Part shown: positions 24,138 to 36,998 of the stretch, piece after piece
How positions within the stretch are numbered: the stretch's first letter is position 1
Layout of the letters: each line of letters begins with the position of its first letter
Origin: Cyathus striatus
Lineage: Eukaryota > Basidiomycota > Agaricomycetes > Agaricales > Nidulariaceae
Direction: 5' to 3'
Length of the DNA: 64,000 bases
Assembly (NCBI GenBank): GCA_025738555.1
Contig: JAOVFP010000008.1
Coordinates: 1,116,001 to 1,180,000 of the forward strand
Notes under the pieces: model-generated
Seen by the model: only the letters and a program-made list of their open reading frames with translations
What the model was told of the DNA's origin: nothing
Database searches by the model: none
Program-made: the position numbers and the translations under genes

Positions 24138-24905
24138 ACAGGAGGTGAGCCAGTTGTGATTGCACGAATAATTGCCTTTCTTAGGTCTCAGATATAGACA
24201 TTCGCAAGACATTCCAGTGAGAGAGCACATACTTCCATCATGGAGTAAATCCCGACCTCTAGGCTCCTGTATACCGAAATAGGCTATACAAGCAGTAGCG
24301 ATGATGTCATATCGTCCCTGAAACCAAGGCGTAAGTACGGACATTCATACTTATATGGCCGGAAACTCGTGTTTCTGCCGCTGTCCGTATGCAGCCTTAG
24401 CTCTTTGAAAAGCGTGCTGAACGCGTGAACAACCAATTAACGAAGATACAATTGCGCGAAGAATACTTCGTTCTCAGATCATCCGAGAACACCATTCAAG
24501 TTTTGAAATACTGCCCAAAATAGTTTCCAGCCTCAGGCTTGTGTGGCACCAACGAGGTCTACCTGGGCGTGTTAGCCTCAAGTGCAAAGGGTAGAGTGAA
24601 TCCAGTGAAAACAACGCTCCGGATTCATTTCTGCGATGTTCATTATAGCATTCCTGCAATAGGAAACTGCGAGAAATGCGCATGGAAGCTTGTTCATATC
24701 GTTATCCCGGTCTTCACGGCAAAGTCCTCGCAGTTTATACGACGATCAGCTTACAGATGGGTAACAGTATTCGATAATCCGTAATCAGCTGTACCCCAAT
24801 ACGCACAAGTCCTGTGAGGACTCAAGACGGCATCTGACGCCTATTGGTTAAACTAAGGGCATATAGTGTTAGAAAATGCCCAGAAAACAAAAGCTGATGA
24901 ACGGG

Positions 24906-25450
24906 ACCCATCGTACCTTCCAAAAAATAACTTGCCAGTGGGCAATGATAGTCAAACTATTCAGTGACTAAAGGCATGACCTTCGAAGAAGTAGCGGTAC
25001 TGGGGGACGCGCCGTAAGCTTAATGGCTACACGCGGCTTCGAAGCTCCCCAGCCATGTGTATAATATTAAGAGGGCGCGGAATGCTGTAGAACATACAGA
25101 TAGCAAAAGCTTATATACTGGACCCATCGTACCTTCGAAGAAATAACTTGCTTTGTGGGCGATGATGGGTAATCTATCCGTTGATTACACCCTTTGATCT
25201 TCGGAGTGACGAGGTGGCTCTGTGGGGGCGGTGGAAGCCGTAAGTCGCACCGTAAGAGCTCGTTGGCCTCCACCCCGGCGTCCTTTTTAGTTTCACTATA
25301 ATGCGTGGTGAGTGATGGCGTGGAAGGTTGAAGAATATACAGATAACGGCCACGAGAGCCAGTGAGAAACTGGACCCATCGTGCCTTCGAAAAAATAGCT
25401 CGCGCAGCGCGCAATGATATTCAGTTTGTCCAGCGATCAAAGGCCTGACC
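24906..25450 (-). repeat. Three diverged tandem units of 216 and 252 bp
   Basis: Anchor ACCCATCGTACCTTC recurs at 24906, 25122 and 25374 (last copy with GCC for ACC), each followed by AAATAACTTGC-like sequence and a GGGCAATGAT-like sequence. On the minus strand each unit could encode a similar peptide (for example IAGQTEYH...LFFRRHDGSS versus INGQITHH...LFLRRYDGSS), in an open frame of 159 residues (25653-25174). Whether this is an old gene or a non-coding repeat is unclear. Confidence 0.7.
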
Positions 25451-25789
25451 TCGTTGGAGTGGGATGATGGTGGTAGCGTGGCTTTACACCCACACACGAC
25501 CTGCTCAACTCCGAATCGTATGAGAAACAGAGCTTCTTGGCAGGGGTCTGCGTATAGAAGGTAGGCCGTTTCGGGGCTGCATCCCACAGAGGGTGAGAGT
25601 AGGTAATATGGTAAACAAGCGTAGGGCAAACGTCGAGTATGAATAATCGCCAAGGAGGAAATACTTATGAGAGAAGTGAATGGAAAGGAGTCTGGCTCTC
25701 AAGCGTCGGGCAGAGGGATGAAGTTACGAATAAATGACCTCGTCATACGAGTCGCTATCGGATTCGTGGCACATCGGATGATCGTGGTG

Positions 25790-26310
25790 TACAATGCATT
25801 TCTGCATTGTACGCGTACTGTCACAATTATGTCACAATATCACGTGAAATTCTCGATCGCGTTCAAGCTTTCTTTGCGCGCTCGCGTTTAAACTTTTAGG
25901 CCTCGGTCGACTCTTTTGTATTCTAGCAAGATACGCTTGTTGCATCTAATGTCATATAAAACGAACGACGCCTCATCTAGTGTACTATAAGTTTGAGATG
26001 CAACGGGATTTGGTAGAGACGATCAGCAAATGCCACAGAGGGAGATGTACTGGTTGTGGGGAACGGTTCGGGAACGGCTCAAGTGCAAACTTCAGAATAG
26101 CCCAAATTGGAGCAGACTATGCACTGTAACAATGAGAATAAGCCATACATTTAAGTGAACAAAACGTCGGATTGGCTGCAAAAGTTAGAGCATCATTGTT
26201 GAAGAGTCAATGCAGTACAGCCATTGAGTGATTCTTGAAGCTGGGACCATCGGTGTCCTACCCGCGTGGACATGGGCATATGGTTCCCTCACATTGTCAT
26301 GCCGTGTATT
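25790..26310 (+). repeat. Intergenic block duplicated at 16.6-17.1 kb (copy 2)
   Basis: Collinear with 16600-17070 and located immediately upstream of the HMG-box gene. The best kept part is CACTGTAACAATGAG...GATTCTTGAAGCTGGGACC at about 26123-26249. No shared reading frame is convincing. Confidence 0.75.
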
Positions 26311-26515
26311 TCCAAACAGGGCACATGGAACAAATAAACCCAGACGAATAAACAACCACCCATAAGATTAGAGGAGAATGAACGTTCTGAATCCAATTTA
26401 CTGTTCTCTTACTCCATCTCCCTCAACCATATTCCCATATTCCCTCTCACATCGTTCTCATCCTCCCTCTCTTTCTGCTGCTTCAACTTCACCATATACT
26501 TCTCTCAACATTACA

Positions 26516-27845
26516 ATGACCGGACCCATACGAGGAGGAAAATTCTCTGGTAGGAAACCGAGAGATCCTTCAATGGGGCCTCCCCGCCCTTTAAATTCCT
26601 TTATGATTTACCGAATAGAGAAGCAAAAAGAAATGAGTAAAGTAGAACGGCAGCAGCCGAACATATCCAAGCTAATAGGGGCAAGATGGAGGGCTCTAAC
26701 GCCCAACGAACGACTTGTGTACGAGATTAAGGCTGCTGAAGCCGATATCGAGCACAAGTTAAAGTTCCCGGGCTACGTTTTCAGCCCGGAACGGATGAGT
26801 GCGGAAGAAAAGGAGAAGTTAAAGCTTCTTAAAAAGGGGAAGAAGAAGGCGAAAAAGGTTGTAGGGAAGGGGAAAGCTCGCAATAGTGTGTCCCATCTCA
26901 TCATCACCGCTCAATTTGTTCTCATAGTCTTGTCAACAGCGGGTGGTAGCCGGGCATTGTTTGTACCGGACTGTGATCCACAGCTTGGAGGGATCGTGTT
27001 TCAAGTTTACCAACCATATGTTGAGCCTTCAACGTCATCTGGGTCAAATACACAACAGGTCATTAGGTCGCTAGCCCATTCAAGTTCCCTCGATACCTCA
27101 CCGGCACGCTCGACAAATTCTCAGATAGAAAGCGACATGATTCAGGGCGGAGAGGGATATCAGGTGCCAAACCAGTCCGAAAACACGACAGCCCGGCAAA
27201 TGTCTAGCAGTGTTTCCGCACCGTCCTCTATGGGGCTTGTAGCAAATGGCTCGAATGGGTCGTTCCACCAGCCTGAGCCCCAGTGGATGGAACCTTCGTT
27301 CGGTAGCTCGGTAAGCCACTTTTTTTAAATCACCCTACAATATATTGATATTTATTCAGGGCGCTACTCAGCTCCCCCCCTACGATTATTATAATACTGA
27401 CGTTCGCTATGGCGGTCAAGCATGGCAGCATCAAGCAGTTTCGGAGGGTACCCCTGAGCCGTCCCACTACTACAATGTTGGGCTTAATCAGCTTCCAGAA
27501 GTCGACACGCCCACGGAGGTTTCACTGGGTAATCTGGAAGATGATTGTCCTGGTCTGCGAGTTGTGCCAGAGTTCTCCGATTCGTGGGTTACAAACCCTC
27601 GAACATACATGGAGCTTCCTGACGTTGAGGACGTTCCCATGCATCCACATGATTCATCACTCAACAGCAGGGATATGCCACAGCCTCACGCTGACCACTT
27701 GCAGCAGGAAGATTTTGTTGACCCATGGCTATACGACTTGGGGCTTGCGCTTGCGCCACCGGTAAATGCGAGCTTTAACGTCTCAACAGTGGATCAGGCT
27801 CAGATGGACTATTTCAGTCACGCGAATATTTTGCACGGCTTCTAG
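26516..27845 (+). CDS. HMG-box (MATA_HMG/SOX-like) transcription factor
   Basis: HMG boxes bend DNA in the minor groove, and fungal members include mating-type and pheromone-response regulators. Exons 26516-26885, 26940-27310 and 27360-27845 give 408 residues. The box spans residues 24-91: PRPLNSFMIYRIEKQ, NISKLIGARWRALTP, then the basic tail. A Lys-rich segment follows (KLLKKGKKKAKKVVGKGKAR), a likely nuclear-localisation signal. The rest is Ser/Gln/Pro-rich, as in activation regions. I chose the second in-frame ATG because the upstream 138 nt is pyrimidine-rich, UTR-like sequence; ATG 26378 would add 46 residues. The 54-nt first intron is in frame and could be retained without a stop, but a paralogue at 52.9 kb supports splicing. 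No pheromone or homeodomain gene is near, so it is not proven to be a MAT gene. Confidence 0.88.
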
Positions 27846-28673
27846 TGTTAGTAGTACATTTCAATCCATCACGTGTACGATATAAGTTGCACTACTCTAC
27901 ATTATTTCATATAATTATTATCATCATTACTAGTAGCGTAGAATACATTTATTTTGGAGGGTTTATTCTGTATGCTGAAACATCGTCAGCTGTTAGCATA
28001 CGACATTCCTCTAGCCGTTACCGCAAGACCACACCTCATCCTCAAGTTACTATTACTAACACACGTTATACCAAATAACAGCTGCTTCTGGCACATTATT
28101 TTCCCGTATAACTACTGGTCTGTTCCACACTCGGCTACTACAACTATTGCAGAAGTTGTTCATATGTTTATTACACAATGATCGCAATAAGAATAAAAGT
28201 GACGTCGCAGAAGGCGACGTTCTGCGCATACCTGCACAATACGGTACATATGAAGGGCCGTTATGCCACACAGGCTTGTATACATTCACGAACATAGTTA
28301 ATAAAAGGACCAAATGACTACCAAGTCCTGTTACCCATTATACCATTTGGAAAAGACGCACATACCTGGCATACATTCAAATTACGCCTACTTTTAACAG
28401 ACTTAAGCTAGGTCATCTCAAACATACTTGCATTTACATGATCATTAGCTAGGTAGAACTAAATCTACCGTCCTTTACTAGCAGGCTGTTGTGAGTAGTA
28501 GGAGGGTGTACTATGTGATATTCCAAATATAATAAATAATGCTGTTCACAGTCCATTTCCCATCCTGAAATCCGAAACAATTTCTATTATCTAGAGTGTT
28601 TAAACGGCACAGTCATTGATGAAACGTAGTACGCGTTATACCTCGCAAAATGTTGTGGATTTGGAATCGCAGA
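27846..28673. other. Intergenic, nothing recognised
   Basis: AT-rich sequence with small hairpins (for example GACGTCGCAGAAGGCGACGTTC at about 28202). No gene supported. Confidence 0.4.
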
Positions 28674-28998
28674 TCACACAGGCCATAACAGAATAATCGT
28701 CAGTATTGTAACACCTCCCTGTTGTAAAAGAGAAATGATTCGTTTGAAACTATTGTATCCCTGGATAGAGGCAATAAATTTATATTTAATTGTAGCTGAT
28801 AGTACCAAATATGTCCAATTCAGCAACGATAGAACTGCAGATATAACGTTGTAGACCAAGTATCGTAGACCCGTGCGACATGTGAAAGCTGGTATCGACT
28901 TTTCCACTATATGCACTTAAAATGAATACATAATAGTAACTCACTTCAGCTGGAACGACATCCGCCAGTAAAAGCTCAATACATTGTGACAGGTGCAA
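28674..28998 (-). repeat. Dispersed repeat related to 51300-51600 (copy 1)
   Basis: Read on the minus strand, AGTGGAAAAGTCGATACCAG and downstream sequence align with AGTGGACAAGTCGATACGAG at about 51363. The similarity also shows in translation (VEKSIPAFTCRTGLR against VDKSIRAFICHISRR). Both translations contain a hydrophobic stretch. It may be a piece of an old gene or retroelement. No domain recognised. Confidence 0.6.
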
Positions 28999-30429
28999 AA
29001 ATAAGGATCAACAGTAACATATGCAAAGTTGGTATAATTCAGTCATATCCACTGTACTACACCAACTCAAATATCCAGAGTTCGACGGTCAAATCCAAGT
29101 CAAAGTCAAAGTTCCAGGTGTTCCAGTGTATGTATTTACCGTTATTTGAAACAAAAGGTGTTAACTTATGTAACGCATAAGTAAACAATTAATCATCAAT
29201 ACATCGATTATGCTGGTCGTTGGCATCGTTGTCATTGAGCCGCACACAAGCTGCACACCTCGACCTCTTGCTCAACGTCTTTGATGACAGCCAACGACAT
29301 CCAACGAAATCTATCGGTCTTTTTTATTTCACTATAGTAACTGTGATCACTTAGGTTGTCAATATTTCAATCCACATTGACAACTACCCTCGTCCAATCA
29401 CCCGTGAAGAGCGTTTGTAGCGATTTCAACCGCATGCCATTATATATCGCATCCTCTAGGACTATACGATTCACACCTGAAGTCTATGACCCATTTCAAT
29501 GTACGCTTTGTAATAACTCACATACGACCTATTGCCTTCGGTGGGGCGGCTGAACCTCGCTCGTGCCGGCGCCGCGGGTGTCGCTTCGTGTTGCGGGTGC
29601 ACTCTACAATTCTTAACTCTGTAGGCAATGTAATTGGCCTGGTCACAAACAGATCAATATGACATATAAAAGACATCATCAATTCAATCATTAAAAGCAC
29701 TTACAAATTTACCCAAGACGATACGACTTTGTAACAATAGAAGGGATGCGGATGAGTAAGTCCGGAGGAATATAATTGATCCAAGCAACGGTATCGGAAC
29801 AAAGCTCAACCCATGGGTCACGTGATTCACTTACTCAGCAACCCTAAGAACAAACACCCTCGATTCCAAACACCTTGAACCGGCAAACACAGCACTCAGC
29901 CCAGAACTTCGTCTCGAAGTTCTGATCTTTATTTGCGTCGTCGTTCTCCTCGTTTACGTCGCTAACACTCTCTTTCTCAACCTTAGGACCTTAAATCTGG
30001 ACGGACGCGCCAGCAGCTCACATTCCTTTGATTAGGATCCTTCAACCACTCATTTCCCTCTTCATTAACGTTGGTGACTGTGAACTTGACTCACACGAGA
30101 TCACACTGCAGTGTTACATATGTGTTAGTATTGCTGTCACACTTCCTCTCCTTTTTTTAGTGCAGAGGCGGTAAATAAACACGAAGCTGGTAAACAAGAG
30201 AACACACTAGTTTTTTGCTCTTCCTAAAAACTTCCTACGTCCAATTCGACTTGAATCTGGTATCTTTTCTCACTCAAGGTGACCTGAAGCAGTCTCATAA
30301 GCTACAATGCGATTCTGAAATGACCTGTACGCGCTAAATGCAACATAACGCACACACCTGCTTGAGTCTCGGCTCTTCACCTTTTCACCCCTCTCCGGCA
30401 GAATATGGAGAAGGGGATGGGGAAGTATA
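28999..30429. other. Intergenic, nothing coding recognised
   Basis: One perfect 10-bp hairpin with a 3-nt loop (CAGAACTTCG/CGAAGTTCTG) lies at 29902-29924. No gene supported. Confidence 0.4.
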
Positions 30430-31560
30430 AGAAGGATACATATTGAGTCATACACCACGGCGGCGCAACGGGATACCACTACCACACCAGCGAGAAGCTA
30501 TCAAGATCTTCCTCATTCCCTCCTCTTGTCTTTCAATTACGTGCTGTGCCAGCTCTCTCCAGTAGCCCTAGGGTGTGTGACTCCGTCCTCTCAACCACAT
30601 CAAATTCCATCAAGTCTCCCAATCCCCTACATTCCTCCCTCCCACCTTCTCGCAAAGTCCAACAGACACCCAAAGACGCAAAATGACTGAAAACATGCGT
30701 ACATTCAAGCAGCCTATTCCCCCTGAACTTGTCTCCCCCCGTCCTCCGCGTACAGTGTCTCCATCAGCGGAGTTAAGGTAGCAGGTTGAGATGCCAAAGC
30801 CCCCGTGGTTGAGTACAAGGGAGACGAGGTTGAGGAAGGAGGGTAAGAGGAAGGCTTTCTATTCGTATGGTGATGCCGCCTGCTCGTGTTTCTGTTACAA
30901 ATGAGCAGGATTGTGCGAAGTCGAGGAGTGGGAGTCTCGCACACCTCCCATCAAGCCCCAAGACCGAGAAATCTACAGGCTAACTCTCCTCCCTCCCCTC
31001 CCACGACTCCCTTCCCTACCAGCATTATCCACTATCCCCGATGTCCCTCATACGATCTTCTCCTTCCGCGGTTCAAGACTCGGCTACAGCTACGTGTATA
31101 CCGCGTTCGTCAGTGAGATACTCTCACTCCATCTCTACCCCAGCTACGAAACCACGCACAACCTCTTCAGGCAACTCACACACCTCAGAGGATAAGATTC
31201 ACCACCGTATGCAAAGATGTGCGTTCATGTGCACTCGGAGACATTTCTACTGGGTTCAAGAGGAGAAGGAATATGAGAATGGGACAGAAAGAGAATGGAG
31301 TGGAATGGAATTTGCGCATTGGGGATGTTAGAAGGATGTTGAGGGAGTTGAAAGCTCGGTGAGCGTGCTGGAGGTGCATAGTAAGGATGGGTTGTATTGT
31401 GCCGCGCTGTTCATTATGGATGGGTTGGTTGGTGCTCTAGTAGGTTTTGCTGTTCATTATGGTTGTTTGAAGGTTGTTAGACTTTTTGATTTCTCTCACT
31501 CAGATGCGATACTTGTTATATTTTTCTTTCATGTCTTTTATTTTCTTACCCTTGTTCGTT
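30430..31560 (+). pseudogene. Repeat-family gene, copy A (decayed)
   Basis: Collinear with copy B (55720-54790, minus) and copy C (62400-63546, plus). Shared landmarks are the GTGACTCCGTCCTCTC segment (30568), the Pro-rich run with LSALSTIPDVP-like sequence, the THLRG/HAPQK segment, the WNLRIGDVRRMLRELKAR motif (31308-31361), then a hydrophobic end. Several stops and frame shifts break this copy. Function unknown. The multi-copy state and low-complexity Pro/Ser content suggest an expanded mushroom gene family or a mobile unit. Confidence 0.6.
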
Positions 31561-31839
31561 GACATTTTCCCCTTCTTTCTTTCTTCTCATTTTTCATGAA
31601 CGTCTTATGCTTTCTCATATATACTTACTTACTTACATAGATACATAGATACTCAATTATGGTAACGTCCGATAATACCATCCCACTTCATACCAACATA
31701 TAAAATAACACGCTCACGGATCTTTGTATCATACTTCATTCAATAGTTTCGGGGTGCATAGATATATAACTGTAGTATAGTAATATTTATATATATATTT
31801 GATTAATGATATTTCTTTGGATGGATGTCTACCCTGTAT

Positions 31840-32160
31840 TTGAGGCTGTTAAGGTACACCGGTAAGTAAGGCCTAGGCCGTGTGGTACAGTGGAATACGG
31901 ATCCGTGCTGCGTGATACATGGTCTTAGTCCAGAATCTCTCCATCTCATTTTAGTCTTTATATCAATGTATATTTTTGTATCTAAACCACACTCAAGCTC
32001 ACATAGATCTTTGTATCATAATAGGTTAAGGATAAATTCTAGTATAGCAATTTTCCGATATATAATCAATGATTTTATCTTCGGGAGAAAATATGATCAT
32101 GTGGTACAGTGGAACCTGAAGGGTGGTAATAAAGTATGCTGTGGTACAAGGTCTTGAGAA
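31840..32160 (+). repeat. SINE-like repeat cluster, two tRNA-like heads, plus strand
   Basis: Two heads occur, at about 31872 (GGCCGTGTGGTACAGTGG) and about 32098 (ATGTGGTACAGTGG). Each fits the pol III A-box pattern TRGYNNANNNG (TGGTACAGTGG). The second is followed by a B-box-like ATTCGAATT (about 32165). The 3' tail (CTCATTTTAGTC, ATCTAAACCACACTC) is the complement of tails in the 53.4-54.6-kb array. The head is preceded by the same GAGGCTGTTAAGG-like junction as in that array, showing tandem organisation. Confidence 0.65.
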
Positions 32161-33966
32161 CACCCATTCGAATTGTTTTTCTTTTTTCTTTTTTCTGTGC
32201 ATTGTTTATGTCAGATAGTTAATGATTAATAAATGTAGAAACACGTGTGTCAAAAGATGTGAGTTGTACTACTTAGTTTTGTAGTCCAATTGGCATACTT
32301 GAGCACTTTATAGAATTGAATATAAGTGTATACAAGAGCACATAGTGCAGTGGGGTCTGGACTGCACAGGCATTAAGAATTGGACATCGTATTTTTACTA
32401 TGCACGCACATAAGCGAACGTGATTGAGCGCGCCACGCTCATGTCATGAAAATCTAGTTTACCATACAATGGATTGAAGTGCATCGTAAGGCCTTAAGGC
32501 ACCTCCCGCCATACAAGGCATATTGTTGAACACGGATCCTTAAACATTATTGACAGGCTTGAAAGAGAGCCTTATTATGCAATGTAGAAAATGATGGCCA
32601 TATAATATATTCACACCACTAAATGGTTTGTAAGGTAGTGTAAGGATGTCCGAATAAGTACAGAATCCCGATTCTACATTATTTAATTTGATCAGTGAAC
32701 TGGCATAAAGAAACGACAGAAAATATTCAATTCTATTTCAATGATTGATACAAATACAACGTAATATACTAAGTAAGGCTGCTAGTAACTAAACTTGAAC
32801 TGTTAGCGCATTCACTGCATGTTATGAATCACCTACCATGATTTACTTACCTTTATTTAATTTTACTTACAAGTAATTACTCTACTCAGCCAAGTCTTGA
32901 TGCAACGACAGCGAAAAATTTGTCGCCCTTTTATGCATCTCGGGCAGGTGCCTTAGTCAGCTTGGAACCGGATCTTGCAGTCTGAGAAAATACGTTACAT
33001 AGAAGTTCCGAGGCCAACTGAATTCTTTATCCGGGCTAATCTAGGCTGGGCCTTTGTTGGTCTACAGCCTTATCATCTGTCCCCGCTGAGCGCTGACCCC
33101 TGTTCGGCAAAATGTACCTGTCACATACCACAAAGCGTACCACCCAAGTGTAAGTGCTTACTACATAGTAGCATTGTGACCCTCCATTTTTAATAGCATA
33201 CTTACCTGGTTAACGATGGAGTAGTAGATAAGTTATTATACAACAGCCACAGCAAATGAAGTAGATGAGCTGGACAATGATTCCTCATAATGCGAAGTCT
33301 TACAGTAACTAAGTAATATTGCCTTGATATTGAAAGCGAGTGATAATATTATAGAAGTCTCAAGATGAATTGCATTACACCCGGCTATCACTAAAGGTCC
33401 ACAATATCAGCCCGCATCTTAAAGTACTTTGTAGTTGTATCGTAATTTCTTCGCTGGAGCCTTGCAATTGTCTTAATACACATTGAAATGAGAATAAAGG
33501 ATTAATGTCTTGCAAGATGTTTTCGGTTTTCATGACACAGGGCCAAATTTTCATGCTGTAATAGGCCAATTTCTAAGTCAAACTAATTGTAAATCAAGCG
33601 TGCATACTGGTACTGTACTATTGTGGCCTTATTGCCGCTGCGGATAAATTTTCTTAGCAAGATAAGCACTCACTCACCGACCGTTTACTAGCCTTGGCAA
33701 TACAATGTACACAGTACAATACTTCCCTCGCTGCAACTACTAGGCTAGAGCAGTATCCCCGTGAATAACCAAACAGTTTACCCATAGACTATAGTAGAAT
33801 TGAGCCTATTAAGGACATTACCGGCATCTTTGTGTTACGAAGTGCTATAATTAGTAGAATCATGTAGCTTGGACCATATAAACAATATCATTACAAACAT
33901 TGCAACTTCTTGGGCATTGTATGCCTTCCCGGGGATATCAGGCATGTGGATCTCTGGAGAAAAAAT
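32161..33966. other. 1.8-kb stretch without a supported gene
   Basis: AT-rich. Open frames are short and show no motif. Nothing else recognised. Confidence 0.4.
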
Positions 33967-34048
33967 CAACACCTGAGCTATTCAAACACTAGCGGGCAAA
34001 GCTCAACCGCTTAGCAGGCGATCCCGTTAACCACTCCAGCAAAGTGAC
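33967..34048 (-). tRNA. tRNA-Ser(GCU)-like, decayed
   Basis: Read on the minus strand the segment fits a long-variable-arm tRNA of about 82 nt: D-arm-like GGAGTGGTTAACGGG, a fully paired anticodon stem ATCGC/GCGGT around loop CTGCTAA (anticodon GCT), a serine-type variable arm (GAGCTTTGCCC) and a T-loop-like TTTGAAT. The acceptor stem has a mismatch and a wobble. The T stem does not pair well and the T-loop C is T. It is probably a pseudogene rather than an expressed tRNA. Confidence 0.55.
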
Positions 34049-34963
34049 GTGCTGAAAGATATTTATTGTTGTTTGGCATTGAGCTTGGCGCTAAACACAT
34101 CGAAACCGTTCACGACGCCTTCCTGTGGTCACTTCTTCCGTGCTTTGATCCTTATTTCCCTCACACCTCGAGACAAATAAGTAACAGTGCATACGTTAAT
34201 TGTAATACAGGAATAGAAGGGTATAGAGATGAAATGATCTCTCCGCATCAATCCGAGACTTTCGTTCTTCCAAGTCACTTTGTCGACTTCTGCGAAAGGC
34301 GGAGTATACAATATGCAACCGATCATATGTTTACGCTGTATATGATCATCCGGACGAATAGTTTTATACTATAAGGTGATGGTGGCACTGGGGTATGGTC
34401 GAATATTACCTAAGTTAAGGGAGATCCTCGAGTCTTAAGTGCGACATACTTGACACTCAGTTATGCATTTATGATTCATGAACTCCTAGCCAACCACAGC
34501 GAGAAAATGTGCCACAACAGAAGAATAAAACATTCGCCACAACACCTTAAGCGCGTGGCAGTCCGTACATCGCATTCTCTAGCATTGCAGTGTACATCCC
34601 AATCATATCACCCGATGGATAGATATATCTTCATATTTCTCAGGCAATTGTCACGGTGAAGTTCAGTAATAAATTTCAGGATTAATGATATCCACGGTTG
34701 TGTCTGCGCCACGCTACAAAGCTGGAGTCTTGTGCACGAACTACCGAATTGGAAGTATTTGTGTGGCGTAATACAGTAAAACTTTCCTTCCGAAGCACAT
34801 TTTTTTGACATCAATGATGTTCGCTATTGCTGTAAAACTATAACTTTAAGTTGAGCTGAGTGAAAGTCAGGCATTTCGTTGCCAGGCTGATGCACATCAG
34901 CATGATGTGAATAAGTTGTAAGTATATCATAAAACAATTCTCTGCGTTGCTTACTTTTGAGAT
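34049..34963. other. Intergenic, nothing recognised
   Basis: Short frames only, without motifs. Confidence 0.4.
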
Positions 34964-34965
34964 TA

Positions 34966-35239
34966 CTGTATCAATACGACCAAGTGTTCGCCACTTTTCA
35001 GCGTGACGGCCATGAACACTTGGACCCTCTGTTCAAAGGGCCATGCCGGGTGTGACAAATGCTGTAAGTGTTCATGGGGTCTATGCGAGCGAAGCGAGCA
35101 GCCGAAAATTCAACTTTAACCTCAATTTTTTCGCTGTGTCTCTGTTCAAAATGCTCCGTGACGCGTGATAAACAGGACATCTGTTCCTGTTCATGACCCT
35201 GTGTGACGCGTCACCGAACACTTGGTCATATTGATACAG
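34966..35239. mobile_element. 274-bp MITE with TA duplication
   Basis: Ends CTGTATCAATACGACCAAGT (left) and its near-exact complement (right, one change in the first 25 bp) form TIRs of about 50 bp with an indel further in. Both sides are flanked by TA (34964-34965, 35240-35241), pointing to Tc1/mariner-type mobilisation. The interior repeats GAACACTTGG/GTGTTCATG motifs and has no coding potential. Confidence 0.9.
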
Positions 35240-35933
35240 TAAGTAGTAACGAATAACAATAAAGACTCTGAACAGCACTAAAGTTCGGCCAAACGTGCAG
35301 CTGGGGCGTGTGAAAAGTAAAAGATTGTTATGTATATTATTGTTTGGCATACATAGGCCTTGACGCTAAATAATGGCCACGTTACGTTCGTGACGGCGTG
35401 ACACATATCTTGGTTGACCACTATCACGTCACTACCGGTACCCTTACGCCAACGCAGCCCTTTAATCGACTCGTAGAGCTAGAATCTCGACTACCCTTAG
35501 CGTGCGCATTAGCTATACTCAAACCGGTACCATTCCCATAGGCGACATTCTGGGAGTCGTAGTTGGTAGCCATCGAGACAACGATGAAATTTTGATACAC
35601 GAACAACTCTCTTAAGATCTCCACTATTGGATTCAGGATTATGGAGAGAAACGAGGTACGATCGTCCAGTATGCATCTTGTTTAAGTACGACAGTTAATT
35701 TTTCCGATGGTGACATTTGCTTATAGAGAATGTATAGTACGAAATACTCCTGATGTTTATCCATATTCACATCCCTGAGATAGGCATACCACCGTCGGGC
35801 ATGTTCGTTCTTCCACGTACTTCTCACCGCCTTTCTCTATTTCCGCTCCTCATGATCTGGTTCCATATGCTGTTATCTTCTTTTTCGCTTCGATCCAAGT
35901 TTTCCCCTCACCTCGAGAGGAATATGTACTAAC

Positions 35934-36023
35934 AACGGTGGAGAATCGAAATATCAAATACCCTTCTGGGCCAGGATCGTACTCGTGGGCGTAAAGATGG
36001 TCTGACTGATCATATGCGACGTC
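35934..36023 (-). CDS. Possible exon of an unidentified gene
   Basis: On the minus strand a frame reads DVAYDQSDHLYAHEYDPGPE followed by GYLIFRFSTV. This has the look of folded-protein sequence and sits between a plausible acceptor (ctcgtag) and donor (gttagt). A weaker candidate frame continues upstream (36411-36145). I could not build a full gene. Family unknown. Confidence 0.25.
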
Positions 36024-36541
36024 TACGAGAAAGATATTCTATCGTCTGTTAGTAGCCTTCTGGATAGGATTTGATGGAATGTGTGAAATCTGAAAGCTCG
36101 ATGGAGTCCTTTATGTCTAGAGTGCATTTTAATCACTTGCTTCTTCACGCATCAGATGTTCTCCTGGGCCTTCCTTGTTCCTTTCTCGACTTTCTACACA
36201 AGGCGGGAGTTTCCTCCGGGAAAGCGGAAGTGAATGTTTTAGAAAATCTGACGTCATGCGTCCCTATCCCGCCTCTCATCAATGCCGACTCGAGTAGAGA
36301 AGGACTCAATGTTTTGGCGATGGAATCATGTTCGCAATGCCCATTGCTAACTAATATGTTGTCATTGAAGGCCTCATTTTGTAACACATCATGTCTACTT
36401 GTTGACTTCAAGACTCATCCATCCTCGAGTTCACTCGCACTTCGGCTACTTTTCTCGTTTCACCGAAATCCTTGGCAGCCTCGTTCCTGACGCGCACTTC
36501 GTCGGCATACCGGTACACGATCCCGGGGGTTACGAATGCTA

Positions 36542-36998
36542 TGGTGCACGTCGCTTAGTCACCGCTAGTTTTGTGCAGTGGCAAAAATGGTCTGCGAAAA
36601 ATTTTGAAAAATTTTGACTTGTTTTCTTCAACTTTATGAAGGTTTTGAGGGTCCATTTAGCTGTATAATATAACTACTTCATTAATGGAGTAGATCGTAA
36701 GGTGTAGCGTAGTACTTCCATAGCTTCCTTGACAAATTTCGATGCATAAGATTGATGACTAATCATATCCGTTTATAGTAATTACCTTCCCAATATAGTA
36801 ATCCGGCAAAATCTGGGATGTGTGAAAAATATAACTCACTCAGTTTTGGGAATTTTGACAAACCGTTTAGCAGAATTATTCCGTTCATCAAAACAAGCAT
36901 TTCTACAAGAAGAATAAGAAATTGGGGTCATTTTGCGTGAGAAATATCAGGTGACATTTCCTTGCACAAAAGTAGCGGTGACTAAGTGACGTGCACCA
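36542..36998. mobile_element. 457-bp MITE with TA duplication
   Basis: TIRs of about 36 bp, with two mismatches, start TGGTGCACGTC (36542) and end GACGTGCACCA (36998). TA flanks both ends (36540-36541, 36999-37000). No transposase frame. TIR sequence differs from the 274-bp and 1.15-kb elements, so it is a separate family. Confidence 0.9.

Noticed and set aside
36071..36490. 139-residue plus-strand frame
   Set aside because: Composition looks like an antisense shadow; minus-strand frames here look more protein-like, though they too remain unassigned.
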